From Actinomadura terrae (GTDB lineage: Bacteria > Actinomycetota > Actinomycetes > Streptosporangiales > Streptosporangiaceae), in the NCBI RefSeq assembly GCF_022751215.1, contig NZ_JAICDG010000006.1, positions 372,001 to 436,000 of the forward strand: a DNA stretch of 64,000 bases, in the 5' to 3' direction. Shown piece by piece: positions 35,571 through 44,544 of this stretch. Position 1 is the first letter of the stretch, and each line of letters opens with the position of its first letter. The translations under genes and the position numbers were made by a program. The notes beneath the pieces were generated by a model, which was not told the DNA's origin, made no database searches, and saw only the letters and a list, made by a program, of their open reading frames with translations.

Positions 35571-37345
35571 GGCAGGACCATCCTCACCGTCGTGCCCCTC
35601 GCGGGATCCCCGTCCACCGTCACCTGCCCGCGCAGCGCCCGGATCCGCCCGGACAGGCCCGCGAGGTCGGCGGCGGGGTCGCCGGGGCTCCCGCCGTCGT
35701 CGCTGACCTCGGCGACCAGCCGCGCCCCCTCGGGCCGGACCCGCACGGTCACGGTCGCCGCCCGTGCGTGTTCGACAGCGTACGACATCGCCTCGCAGAG
35801 GACGGCGTAGAGCGTCGACTCGATCTCGCTGGAGTAGCGCTCCGGGGCGACCTCCAGCCGGACGCGGGTGCCGATCCGCTCGGCGACGACCTCCAGCGCG
35901 GGGGCGAGGCCGCCCTGCACGAGCAGCGCCGGCCGCACCTCGCGGGCCAGCGCCCGCAGCTCGGCGAGCGCCTCCATCAGCTCGCTCCGGCAGGTCCGCG
36001 CGTGCTCGCGCACCGTGCCGTCGGCCGTCACCGCCTCCAGCGTGCCGAGCATCGCGCCGAGCGCCAGCAGCCGCTGCTGCGCGCCGTCGTGCAGGTCGCG
36101 GGCGAGCCGCTCGCGCTCGACCGCCTCGGCCCGGACGAGCCGCTCGTAGGCGGAGCGGACCTGCTCCAGGTTGGCGTGCACGGTCGCCTGGAGCCGCGCG
36201 TTCTCCAGGGCGCGGCCGCCCGCCGCGAGCGCCGCCTCGACGAGCGAGCCGTGGTCGCGCAGCGCCCCGCCGAGCTCCACGACCGCGAGGGGGTCGCCGG
36301 ACGGCGTCAGCACCGTCCGCCGCCAGCGGCCGGGCCCGGCGTCCGCGGCGAGGTCGGCGGGGCGCCCGCCGGTGTCGACGTAGAGTTCCTCCGCGGGCGC
36401 CCAGAACCACAGGTCGAGCGACGGGTCGTGCAGGACGTCCCGCAGCGCGTCGCGGACGCGCTCCACGGTCACCGGCGCCGTCAGCCGCAGCATCCGGCCC
36501 GCGACCGCCAGCTCCCCGAGCCGGACGCGCAGCCCCGACGCGAGCAGGGTGAGCGGGACGAGCCCGGCGACCGCGCCCTGCACCGCGTACACGTCCAGGA
36601 GGGCGTCCAGCGGGACCGACGCCTCCATGACGGGCTTCTGGGTCAGCGCGGCCGACACCCCGACGAACGCCAGCGCGATCGTCACCGGCAGGGTGAGGAC
36701 GCGGCCCAGCCGTCCCAGCCGGGGCAGCCGGAGCAGCAGCACGGCGGCGAACGACAGCGCGAGCAGCAGGTAGAGCCCGGAGGACACCCGCAGCACGATC
36801 CGGAACAGCCCGAGGTCGGGGAACGGCGCGGGCCACCACACCGAGTCGCCGCGGAACGCCGCCCACTCCGGTTCGGAGGTCAGCCACAGCGCCGTCGGGC
36901 ACGCCACGAGGACGACGCAGGCGGCGGCCGTCCAGATCCGGTCCGCGCGGTACTCCAGCCGCCCGGTCGGGTACAGCAGCACGCCGACGCCGAGCGCGAG
37001 GTAGAACTCCGCCTGCGCGTACGGCGAGATCATCGGGCCGACCCCGGCGTCCCAGCTCGCGAACCAGTTCAGTGCCCACGCGGCGGAGGCGGCCACGAAC
37101 GACAGGCCCGTCCGCCGGGTGCGCCCGCCGGTCGCGAGCAGCACGCCCTCGGCCGCGATCGCGGCGCAGGCGGCGAGCGTGACCGCGGCGGCGGCCGGGT
37201 GGCCGCGCCAGTACGGCCATCCGGCCGCGAGCGCCAGCGCCGCCACCGCGAGCCCGGCGACGAGCGCGCGCCTCGCCTCGGGGCCGAACCACGGGGGCGT
37301 GCGGCGCCGCCGCGGGCCGGATATCACCACGACCACCCTGTCCAT
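35561..37345 (-). CDS. Histidine kinase B: has the phospho-accepting His but a degenerate ATP site
   Basis: 594 residues with the same plan as kinase A: eight membrane helices, a degenerate GAF-like linker (LDLWFWAPAEELYVDTGG), then HisKA_3 and HATPase. The dimerisation helix is canonical, ERERLARDLHDGAQQRL, with His about 419. The ATP-binding motifs are damaged: N-box EAMSYAVEHA has Tyr (522, codon TAC) where Asn is expected and Glu for Lys; G1 reads DDGGS and G2 reads AADLAGL, without the usual glycines. It may accept phosphate from kinase A in a mixed dimer. ATG 37345 is preferred over a frame opening at 37384. First gene of the leftward group. Confidence 0.9.
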   Translation of the reverse strand: MDRVVVVISGPRRRRTPPWFGPEARRALVAGLAVAALALAAGWPYWRGHPAAAAVTLAACAAIAAEGVLLATGGRTRRTGLSFVAASAAWALNWFASWDAGVGPMISPYAQAEFYLALGVGVLLYPTGRLEYRADRIWTAAACVVLVACPTALWLTSEPEWAAFRGDSVWWPAPFPDLGLFRIVLRVSSGLYLLLALSFAAVLLLRLPRLGRLGRVLTLPVTIALAFVGVSAALTQKPVMEASVPLDALLDVYAVQGAVAGLVPLTLLASGLRVRLGELAVAGRMLRLTAPVTVERVRDALRDVLHDPSLDLWFWAPAEELYVDTGGRPADLAADAGPGRWRRTVLTPSGDPLAVVELGGALRDHGSLVEAALAAGGRALENARLQATVHANLEQVRSAYERLVRAEAVERERLARDLHDGAQQRLLALGAMLGTLEAVTADGTVREHARTCRSELMEALAELRALAREVRPALLVQGGLAPALEVVAERIGTRVRLEVAPERYSSEIESTLYAVLCEAMSYAVEHARAATVTVRVRPEGARLVAEVSDDGGSPGDPAADLAGLSGRIRALRGQVTVDGDPARGTTVRMVLPCG

Positions 37346-37747
37346 GTTCGGGACGGCGGGCCGGTCCTGCCACCGGAAACCCACGGGGGTCGGGCCCGTG
37401 CTTTCCCGGGTGCGGGCACGCCGTCACCGCCCGCGTCCGGAGGCTCGCCCGAAGTGTCGTGGACACCGGGGCGTCCCGCGCGGGCCGTTATCCGATCGAT
37501 GCGCGGCCGGGCCGGGACCGGTGCCCCCCGGGTCCCGGGACGGCCCGGGACCGGTTCCCCTTGACCCGGGACGCACTTCTGTGAGAAATGCGAATTCGCG
37601 CCGCCGTCCAATGACTTCGAAAGGGGCGCCGAACGACCGGGAAAACCCCGGAAACGGGCCCGGGTTCGCCTGGATTGCCAGGGCCACCGGCCTTTGCGAC
37701 GCTCGGGACAACTGCGAAGGGGAGCCGCGGGAAAGGAGCACGGGGGA
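37346..37747. promoter_or_regulatory. Divergent intergenic region without a gene
   Basis: 402 bases between histidine kinase B (leftward) and the cyclase-like gene (rightward). It contains the conserved motif at 37486-37505, a GC-rich stretch with repeated GGGACCGG words (about 37513-37558), the palindrome GCGAATTCGC (37590-37599), and an AT-richer part before the cyclase gene. Promoters for both directions are expected; I see no convincing small gene. Confidence 0.6.
37486..37505. promoter_or_regulatory. Conserved motif upstream of histidine kinase B
   Basis: CGTTATCCGATCGATGCGCG, the twin of 34834-34853, located 141 bases before the kinase B start and in the same orientation relative to the gene. 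Confidence 0.5.
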
Positions 37748-38461
37748 ATGGATCACGAGATGGCGGAGCGATATGACGCGCCGGTCCTCACGGTGGCGAA
37801 GGCGCGGCGGGTCAGGGCGCGGCGCCCGCCGCCCGCGGGGGTCCGCCCGCGCTACCGGACGATCATGGCGGTGGACATCGAGGGCTCGGCCACCCGCACC
37901 GACCCGGTGAAGGCCGAGCTGCGCGGGACGCTGTACCGGCTGCTGGAGGAGGCCTTCACGCGGGCGGGCATCGAGGAGCGCCACCGGGAGGAGTTCGTCG
38001 ACCGGGGCGACGGCGCGCTCGTCCTCGTCCGCCCGATGGACGAGGTGCCGAAGACGCTGCTGCTGCACGCGGTGGTGCCGACCCTGGCGGAGCTGCTGGC
38101 CGGCCACAACGCGGGGCTGACACTCGGGCCGGGGCGCGACCGGCGGATGCGGATCCGCGTCGTCGTACACGCGGGCGAGGTGCAGAGCGACGGGCGGGGC
38201 AGCTTCGGGGAGGCGCTCGACGTCGCGTTCCGGCTGCTGGACTGCCCGGAGGCCAAGGACGCGCTGCGGTCGGCGCGGGCGCCGCTGGTGCTCGTGGTGT
38301 CGGAGGACATCTACCAGTCGATCGTCCGGCACGGGTACGAGGGGATCGACGCGCGCGCCTACCATCCGCTCGTCCGGCTGGAGGTCACCGGCAGGCGGCA
38401 CCGGGGCTGGGTGCGGGAGGCCCCGCCGACCGCCCGCGGCGAGGTGCCGCTCGTCGGCTGA
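37748..38461 (+). CDS. Class III nucleotide-cyclase-like protein
   Basis: 237 residues. A basic N-terminal tail of about 35 residues precedes a cyclase-homology fold: TIMAVDIEGSATR (first metal Asp), EEFVDRGDGALVLV (second metal Asp), RVVVHAGEV and GSFGEALDVAFRLLDCPEA (the region that in real cyclases holds the transition-state Asn/Arg pair). The substrate-selecting residues are not clearly conserved, so it may be a cyclase-fold regulatory protein without activity. It is cytoplasmic with no membrane helix. ATG 37748 has AAAGGAG about ten bases upstream. It is transcribed away from the kinase group. Confidence 0.75.
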   Translation: MDHEMAERYDAPVLTVAKARRVRARRPPPAGVRPRYRTIMAVDIEGSATRTDPVKAELRGTLYRLLEEAFTRAGIEERHREEFVDRGDGALVLVRPMDEVPKTLLLHAVVPTLAELLAGHNAGLTLGPGRDRRMRIRVVVHAGEVQSDGRGSFGEALDVAFRLLDCPEAKDALRSARAPLVLVVSEDIYQSIVRHGYEGIDARAYHPLVRLEVTGRRHRGWVREAPPTARGEVPLVG

Positions 38462-38547
38462 GGCGGCCCGCGGCCGCACCATCGACGGGCGTGCGCGCTC
38501 TGGTCACCGGGCCCCCGCCGGCCCGCGGGGGCCCGGTGAGACCGCGG

Positions 38548-39519
38548 TCAGGGACCCTGCGGGTCCACGATGCCGCGGTCGACCCAGAACGGCTCCATCA
38601 GCGAGCGGAGGCGGTCGGCGCCCACCCGCTCCAGAACGTCCAGCGCGGCGATGTTGCCGGTGAGCTGCTCCATGCTGGTCGAGCCGAACAGCACGGTGCT
38701 GGTGGACGGGTGCGTGAGCGTGAACGCGATGCACAGCTGCGCGGGCGTCGCGTCCAGCTCCCTCGCCAGCTCCGCGATGCCCTTGGCGGCGTCCTGGATG
38801 CGCGGGCGGATCTCGCCCGGGTCGCGTCCGATCTGCCGGGACGCGCCGGACTTGCCGGCGAGGATGCCGCCCTCCAGCACGTCCGAGGCCTGCATCGACA
38901 CGCCCGCCGCGAAGACCTCCTCGAACGGCTCGCCGTCGGGGATGGCGCGCCGGCACGGGCTGTACTTGAGTTGGGCGAGCTGCGGCCCGGGCGACCCGGC
39001 GGCGAGCGCGTGCTCGCGGATCTCCAGGATCGTGGCGGCCGACCAGTTGTTGACGCCCCAGCAGCCGAGCAGGCCCTCGCGCTCCAAATCCGCGAGGTCC
39101 TCGGCGAGCCCCCGCAGATCCAGGTCGTCGCTGCGGATGTCGCCGAGGACGGCGACGTCGGCGTGGTCGACGCCCGCGCGGAACAGCGCGTTGGTGAGCT
39201 GGTCGCGCATGGAGTGCTCGGGGTAGCCCTCCAGCCACAGCTTGGCCGACAGCAGGTAGTCCTCGCGCTCGATCCCGGCGGCGCGGACCATCGCCGAGAA
39301 CAGCACGTCGGTGAACACCGGCGGGTGGCCGGGCATCCCGTAGACGGCGACGTCGAACATGTTGATGCCGGAGTCCACGGCGTGGCGGAGCATCGCGACG
39401 GCGTCGCCGAAGTCCATCCGGTCGTAGGTGTGCCAGGAGCCGAGGGCGAGGACCCCCACCTCGGGGCCTGCCGAGCCGAGACGGCGGCGGGGAATGCTGG
39501 TGGACACGGTGTTCCTCAT
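38548..39519 (-). CDS. Aldo/keto reductase-family protein (first of two paralogs)
   Basis: 323 residues with the AKR TIM-barrel pattern: LALGSW, NMFDVAVYG (Asp and Tyr of the tetrad), YLLSAKLW (Lys), and GCWGVNNWSA near the cofactor site. The fourth tetrad residue is not evident: where LHxP usually stands the text is VAVLGDI. The same change is present in the paralog at 47797-48789, so it is a family trait rather than a sporadic loss. Last gene of the leftward operon that begins at 46240; its ATG overlaps the alcohol dehydrogenase stop by 4 nt. The substrate is unknown, probably an intermediate of the local catabolic pathway. Confidence 0.88.
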   Translation of the reverse strand: MRNTVSTSIPRRRLGSAGPEVGVLALGSWHTYDRMDFGDAVAMLRHAVDSGINMFDVAVYGMPGHPPVFTDVLFSAMVRAAGIEREDYLLSAKLWLEGYPEHSMRDQLTNALFRAGVDHADVAVLGDIRSDDLDLRGLAEDLADLEREGLLGCWGVNNWSAATILEIREHALAAGSPGPQLAQLKYSPCRRAIPDGEPFEEVFAAGVSMQASDVLEGGILAGKSGASRQIGRDPGEIRPRIQDAAKGIAELARELDATPAQLCIAFTLTHPSTSTVLFGSTSMEQLTGNIAALDVLERVGADRLRSLMEPFWVDRGIVDPQGP

Positions 39520-40622
39520 CGGTGTGGGTGGATGACGGCCTTGACCTGCTCCTGCCGCTGCATGGCAGCGAGGGCCTCGGAGGCCCCGTCGAGCCCGTCC
39601 GGGGCGCTGAACAGCTCGTCCCAGGCGAAGCGGTCCTGGAACGTCCGCAGGAACTCGACCGAGCGGTAGTAGTCGCCGACGTCGCCGTTCAGCGAGCCGA
39701 GGACGTTCAGCTCCTTGCCCATGATCGCGCCGAGCGCGAGCTGCTCGGGCTGCGGTCCGGTGCTGCCGACGATGACGAACCGGCCGCCGAACGCGGCCAT
39801 GCCGACGGCCTCGGCGCCCACGCCGGGGGCGCCGGCGAGGTCCAGCACCAGCTCGGCGCCGCGCCCGCCGGTCGCCTCCATGACCGCGGCCTGCCGGGCG
39901 TCGGCGTCGCCGTCCAACCCGATGGTCAGGTCGGCGCCGAAGCCCCGGGCGAGTTCGAGGCGCTGGTCGGGCGCGCCGATCGTGATCACCTTGCCGGCGC
40001 CGGCGACGCGGGCGACGGCGGTGGCGACGATCCCGAGCGCGCCCGCGCCCTGCACCACCACGGCGGACCCGGGCCGCACTCCCCCGGCCCGGTCGAAGGC
40101 GTGCAGGACGGTCTTGACCGCGCAGCCCGCGGCGGCGGCCCAGGTGTCCTTCACGTCGTCGGGCAGCACGACCTTCAGCGCGCCCGGCGTCACGTAGTTG
40201 TGCCCGGCGAGGCCGCCGGTGGCGTACGGCGGGCGGTCGGCGCGCTGGAGGAACCCGTAGCCGCGCTCGGCGCAGGCGACGGGGTTGCGCAGGACGGTGC
40301 AGCCGTAGCAGTGCCCGCACACCGACTCCGACCAGCCGATGCGGTCGCCCACCTTGACGGTGCGGCCGAGCGCGTCGCGCGTCCCCGGTCCGACCGCGCA
40401 CACGGTGCCCATCATCTCGTGGCCGAGCACGATAGGCAGCATGTCCGGGAAGGACATGGCCCCCGACCACAGGTGCACGTCCGTCGCGCACAGCGTCGCG
40501 CAGTCGACGCGGACGACGGCCGCGCCAGGCTCGCACTCGGCGGGCAGCGGCAGTTCCTCGATGCTCAGGACGGCGCCGTGCTCGCGCAGCACCGCCGCCC
40601 TGGTCGACGTCAGATCCGGCAT
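39516..40622 (-). CDS. Zinc-dependent alcohol dehydrogenase
   Basis: 368-residue medium-chain dehydrogenase. Catalytic zinc ligands are visible in CATDVHLW and VLGHEMMG; the structural zinc loop is CGHCYGCTVLRNPVAC (four Cys). The Rossmann part has VVVQGAGALGIVATAVARVAGA. ATG 40622 has GAGGAG upstream. It is coupled to the aldo/keto reductase (4-nt overlap) and follows the transporter permease by 19 bases, in one operon with a branched-chain-amino-acid-type importer. It likely oxidises an imported alcohol or reduces an aldehyde; no specific substrate can be read. Confidence 0.92.
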   Translation of the reverse strand: MPDLTSTRAAVLREHGAVLSIEELPLPAECEPGAAVVRVDCATLCATDVHLWSGAMSFPDMLPIVLGHEMMGTVCAVGPGTRDALGRTVKVGDRIGWSESVCGHCYGCTVLRNPVACAERGYGFLQRADRPPYATGGLAGHNYVTPGALKVVLPDDVKDTWAAAAGCAVKTVLHAFDRAGGVRPGSAVVVQGAGALGIVATAVARVAGAGKVITIGAPDQRLELARGFGADLTIGLDGDADARQAAVMEATGGRGAELVLDLAGAPGVGAEAVGMAAFGGRFVIVGSTGPQPEQLALGAIMGKELNVLGSLNGDVGDYYRSVEFLRTFQDRFAWDELFSAPDGLDGASEALAAMQRQEQVKAVIHPHR

Positions 40623-40641
40623 GGGACGTCTCCTCGTCTCG

Positions 40642-41514
40642 TTACCTGCTGTGGGCGGTGTCCCAGACCTCGCGGCGGCTGCGCCACCACAGGAGCACGA
40701 GGATCACCAGGAAGGGCACGACGCCCTGGTACTTCTGGATGGAGTCCACGGAGGACGACATGCCCTCCAGGCAGCCGAGGATCAGGCCCCCGGCGAGGGT
40801 CAGCGGCAGGCTCCGGAACGCGCCGACCATCGCGACCGCGAGCGCGGTGCTGATCAACCCGGACAGGGCGCCGAAGTCGCCGCCCAGGCGGGGCGCGACC
40901 AGCACGATCACCAGCATCGTGATCGCGCCGACGCCGGCCCAGACGCCGACGGCGAGCCGCGGCGCGGGGATGCCGACGACCTCGGCGGTGCTCGGCCGCT
41001 CCGACAGCGCCTGCAACTTCAGCCCGATCCGCGTCCGGGTGAGCAGCAGCCCGACGGCGAGAGTGATCAGCACCGCGAACGCCAGCGAGACCAGCACCGA
41101 CTGCGGGACGACGACGCTGCCGACCGTGAAGACCGGGTCGCCGAACGGGTTCGGGAAGCGGTGCGCGCCGGTGCTGTTGCCGCCGAACAGCCGCAGGCCG
41201 ATCGCGCTGAGCGCGACGAACAGGGCGACGGTGACGGCCGCCTTCGTCCGCTCCCGGTGCCCGGCGAACCAGCGGACGAGCGCCGCGCCGAGCAGCCCGG
41301 ACAGCAGCGCCGCCGACAGGGCGCCGATCAGCAGGGCGACCCAGACGTTCCAGCCCTTGTCGGTGAGCGACACCATTATGAACGCGCCCATCGCGCCGAC
41401 CGCGGTCATCGCGAAGTTGACGACGGCGACCAGCCGGTAGCACAGGACCACGCACAGGCCGAGCAGGGCATAGCCGCCGCCGCTCGTCAGCCCGGCGATC
41501 ACAGAGTTCACCAT
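40642..41514 (-). CDS. Branched-chain amino acid-type ABC permease (LivH family)
   Basis: 290 residues with about eight membrane spans and the LivH features NFAMTAVGAMGAF near the N-terminus and ALSERPSTAEVVGIPAPRLAVGVWAGVGA in the cytoplasmic loop. ATG 41514 has GGAGG seven bases upstream. It lies between the binding-protein and alcohol dehydrogenase genes. In catabolic clusters this transporter class often imports aromatic acids or amides rather than amino acids. Confidence 0.92.
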   Translation of the reverse strand: MVNSVIAGLTSGGGYALLGLCVVLCYRLVAVVNFAMTAVGAMGAFIMVSLTDKGWNVWVALLIGALSAALLSGLLGAALVRWFAGHRERTKAAVTVALFVALSAIGLRLFGGNSTGAHRFPNPFGDPVFTVGSVVVPQSVLVSLAFAVLITLAVGLLLTRTRIGLKLQALSERPSTAEVVGIPAPRLAVGVWAGVGAITMLVIVLVAPRLGGDFGALSGLISTALAVAMVGAFRSLPLTLAGGLILGCLEGMSSSVDSIQKYQGVVPFLVILVLLWWRSRREVWDTAHSR

Positions 41515-41575
41515 CGGGTTCCTCCGGGTGGGGCCGGGCGCGCGCGGTGGCCGCGCGCGCCCTGGCGAACGGGGC

Positions 41576-42730
41576 TCAGTTCTTGCCCGGGACGGTGAAG
41601 CCGCCGGGCAGGACCTTCCAGCCGCCCTTGTCGGCCTTGACGAAGCGGCTGCCCTGGATGGGGTTGTGCTCGTTGCCCGGACCGAACACGTACGGGGTGC
41701 CGACCATCGGGTAGTTGACCGGCTTCATCTCCTTGAACGCCTTGGTCACCGACTCGCGGGTGATGTCGCCCTTGATGGTCTTGAGGACCTGGACGAACAC
41801 GTCCGCCGCCATGACCGCGCCCTGGCTGAACGCCGTCTTCTGGATGCCGTTCTTCTCGACGAGCTTGGCCCAGCGGTCGTTGCCCGGCAGCGTCGGGTCG
41901 GTGTAGGGCTGCCACTCGGTGCCCGCGTAGGCCGTCATGTCCGGCGGGATCGTCTTGGCGTTGGCGTCGGTGTAGCTGTTGGCCGCGAGGATGAAGTCGG
42001 TCTTCTGCATGCCCTGCGTGCGGGCCTGCGCGAACCAGGGGCCGACCGTCGCGTTGTACAGGACGGCCTGGCAACCCGCGTTCTTGTCCGCGACGAGGTA
42101 GCGGGTCGGGTCGCCCTGGCCCACCGCGAGGTTCTTGTGCGCGAGGGTCTTACCGGTGATCTCGGTCCACTTCTTGATGGCGCCCTCGATGCCGCCGCCG
42201 CTGCCCGGCAGGACGGTGTAGTCGATGCACACCTTGTCGCGCTTCAGCGTCTCGGACGCGTAGTACAGCATCGCCGTCGTCAGCGCGTACGGGCCGGGGT
42301 TGACCGGCGCGATGTTCGGGCTGGTGAAGCAGGCCGGGTCGACGCCCACGGCCGGGATCGAGACGACCTTGTTCTTGCTGTAGGTGGCGCGGTTCAGCCC
42401 GCAGTCCACGGCGCTGGACGAGCCGGCGAGCGCGACGACCTTGTTGGACTGGATCAGCTCGCGGGCCGCCTGCCCGGACCGCGAGGGGTCCATCGCGTCG
42501 TCCTTGCTGATCAGCTCCAGCTTGCGGCCGTTGATGCCGCCGGCGGCGTTGACCTCCTCGAAGACCGCCTTGACGGCCTTCGGGACCTCCGGGGTCTGGA
42601 ACAGGCCGGTGATGCCGTTGATCGCGCCGACCTTGATCGGCCCGTCGCTGCCGCCGGAGTCGTTACAGGCGGTGGTCAGCGAGAGGGTGAGCGCGGCGAC
42701 CGCCGCGACGGAGATGTATGTGCGTTTCAT
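41576..42730 (-). CDS. Branched-chain amino acid-type ABC substrate-binding lipoprotein
   Basis: 384 residues. A signal sequence ends in a lipobox (SLTTAC, Cys about 22), followed by the periplasmic-binding-protein type I fold: IKVGAINGITGLFQ, a gap of VNAAGGINGRKLELI, and VVALAGSSSAVDCG. It is the ligand-capturing part of the importer encoded around it. The ligand cannot be read; the surrounding meta-cleavage genes suggest an aromatic or aryl-amide compound. It is 59 bases downstream of the fused permease-ATPase gene, and has only a weak ribosome site. Confidence 0.92.
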   Translation of the reverse strand: MKRTYISVAAVAALTLSLTTACNDSGGSDGPIKVGAINGITGLFQTPEVPKAVKAVFEEVNAAGGINGRKLELISKDDAMDPSRSGQAARELIQSNKVVALAGSSSAVDCGLNRATYSKNKVVSIPAVGVDPACFTSPNIAPVNPGPYALTTAMLYYASETLKRDKVCIDYTVLPGSGGGIEGAIKKWTEITGKTLAHKNLAVGQGDPTRYLVADKNAGCQAVLYNATVGPWFAQARTQGMQKTDFILAANSYTDANAKTIPPDMTAYAGTEWQPYTDPTLPGNDRWAKLVEKNGIQKTAFSQGAVMAADVFVQVLKTIKGDITRESVTKAFKEMKPVNYPMVGTPYVFGPGNEHNPIQGSRFVKADKGGWKVLPGGFTVPGKN

Positions 42731-42789
42731 CGCAATAGGCCCTTGTTTTTTGCGGGGTGGGATGGGTGTGGGTGACTGGTCGCGGGTGG

Positions 42790-44544
42790 TCAGGTCGCGG
42801 GTACGTCCGCGGCACCGAGGTAGGCGGCCCGTACGGCGGCGTCCGCGAGGACGTCCGCGGTGGGGCCGGAGGCGATCACGTGCCCGAAGTCCAGGACGGT
42901 GACCTCCTCGCAGGTCGCCTGCACGAGCTCCATGTCGTGCTCGACGAGCAGGATCGAGACGCCGAACGCCTCGGGGACCCGGGTGAGGCGGTCGCCGAGC
43001 CGGAGCGACTCGGCGGCCGACTGCCCGGCGGCCGGCTCGTCCAGCAGCGCGACCTTGGGCCGGGCCGCGATCGCGGCGGCCACGTCCAGCAGCCTGCGGG
43101 TGCCGGCGTCGACGATGGACACCGGGACCTCGCCGGGCGGGCAGCCGAAGAACTCCAGCAGCTCGTCGGCCTCGCCGAGCGACAGCCGCCGCCCGGCGCC
43201 GATGGCCAGGTACTCGTACTGGGTGAGCTCCGGTGCGATCGCGGTGGTCTGGAAGGTGCGGCGCAGGCCGCGCTTGGCCCGCACGCTCGGGCCGAGCTTG
43301 TCCAGCCGCTTCCCCGCGAGTTCCACCGTCCCCCCGTACCCCGCCACGAAACCGGTGACGGCGGAGATGAAGGTGGATTTACCTGCGCCGTTGGGGCCGA
43401 TGAGCCCGACGACGGCGCCCTCGGGGACGGTCAGGTCGACGGAGTCGAGCGCGACGACCTCGCCGAAGCGGACGGTCAGCCCCTGCACGTCCAGGCACGG
43501 CTTGCGGTCGGCGGAGGCGCGCCGGGCGGGGACGGGCACGGCCGTGGCCCCGGGGCCCTCGGCCTCCTTGGCCTCCCTGGCCTCCTCGCCGTCCTTCAGC
43601 AGCTTGCGGGCGCCGCGCTCGCGCTTGCGCATGCGGGTGAGGTCGGTCTGGCTCAGCCCGCTCCGCAGGGCCAGCAGGGCGCCGACGCCGAACAGCACGC
43701 CGCCGAAGTCCTGCGGCAGCGACACCTTCTCCATGATCGTCGGCATGATCGCGCCGAAGATCCCGCCCATGATCGCGCCCTCGGGGTGGTGCGGGCCGAT
43801 CATGATGGCGACGGCGAACAGCGCGAGGGACTGCCCCATCGCGAAGTTGCTCGGCACCACGAGGCTGAGCTGCCCGGCCAGCAGGCCGCCGCCGATGCCC
43901 GCGACGAACGCGCTGATCGCGAACGCGGCGAGCTTGCTGCGGGCGACCGAGACGCCGTGCGAGGCGGCGGACCGCTCGGAGTGGCGCAGCTCGTACCACG
44001 ACAGGCCGAGCCGGGACTTGCCGATCATGCCGAGCGCGACCGCCAGCACCGTGAATACGATCACCGTGAACACGAAGTAGGACTCGTCGGAGACGAAGGG
44101 CTCCGGCCGGTCCAGCATCTTCAGCTCTTTGGCGCCGGGGAACGGGTTGGCGTTCCACACGATGTCGGCCGAGACGGCGAACCCGAACGTGACCACGGCG
44201 AGGTTGACGCCGCGGATGCGCAGCGCCGGGAGGCCGATGGCGACGCCGACGGGCACCGCCGCGAGGCCGCCGAGGACCAGCCAGACGAAGAACCCGCCCG
44301 GCGCGTCCGCGACGTTGAGCCGCAGGACGACCCACGCGCCGATCGCGGCGAACGACATCTGGCACAGCGACATGATGCCGACGCGCCCGACGATCACGCC
44401 GAAGCTCTGCATGATCACGGCGCTGACGACGGCGCTGATCGCGAGGTAGATCCAGTACGGGGACAGCACCGCCGGAAGGGCGACGCAGGCCAGCACGGAG
44501 AGGCCGAGCCCGATGGCGAGGCCGCGCTTGTCGACGAGGTTCAT
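42790..44544 (-). CDS. Fused ABC permease-ATPase (LivM-LivG) of a branched-chain amino acid-type importer
   Basis: 584 residues. The N-terminal LivM permease (1-about 305, some nine helices, VGRVGIMSLCQMSFAAIGAW) is joined by a charged linker (RKLLKDGEEAREAKEAEG) to a LivG ATPase (about 340-584). The ATPase has Walker A GPNGAGKSTF, Walker B VALLDEPAAGQS and H-loop LLVEHDMELV. The ABC signature, LSYGQQ in typical LivG, is VDAGTRR here, losing the Ser-Gly-Gly/Gln pattern. It forms a complex with LivH (40642), LivF (44541) and the binding protein (41576). It overlaps the livF stop by 4 nt. Confidence 0.93.
   Translation of the reverse strand: MNLVDKRGLAIGLGLSVLACVALPAVLSPYWIYLAISAVVSAVIMQSFGVIVGRVGIMSLCQMSFAAIGAWVVLRLNVADAPGGFFVWLVLGGLAAVPVGVAIGLPALRIRGVNLAVVTFGFAVSADIVWNANPFPGAKELKMLDRPEPFVSDESYFVFTVIVFTVLAVALGMIGKSRLGLSWYELRHSERSAASHGVSVARSKLAAFAISAFVAGIGGGLLAGQLSLVVPSNFAMGQSLALFAVAIMIGPHHPEGAIMGGIFGAIMPTIMEKVSLPQDFGGVLFGVGALLALRSGLSQTDLTRMRKRERGARKLLKDGEEAREAKEAEGPGATAVPVPARRASADRKPCLDVQGLTVRFGEVVALDSVDLTVPEGAVVGLIGPNGAGKSTFISAVTGFVAGYGGTVELAGKRLDKLGPSVRAKRGLRRTFQTTAIAPELTQYEYLAIGAGRRLSLGEADELLEFFGCPPGEVPVSIVDAGTRRLLDVAAAIAARPKVALLDEPAAGQSAAESLRLGDRLTRVPEAFGVSILLVEHDMELVQATCEEVTVLDFGHVIASGPTADVLADAAVRAAYLGAADVPAT

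Noticed and set aside
37590..37599. GCGAATTCGC palindrome as an operator
   Set aside because: A single 10-bp palindrome with no second copy and no matching regulator is too weak a case.
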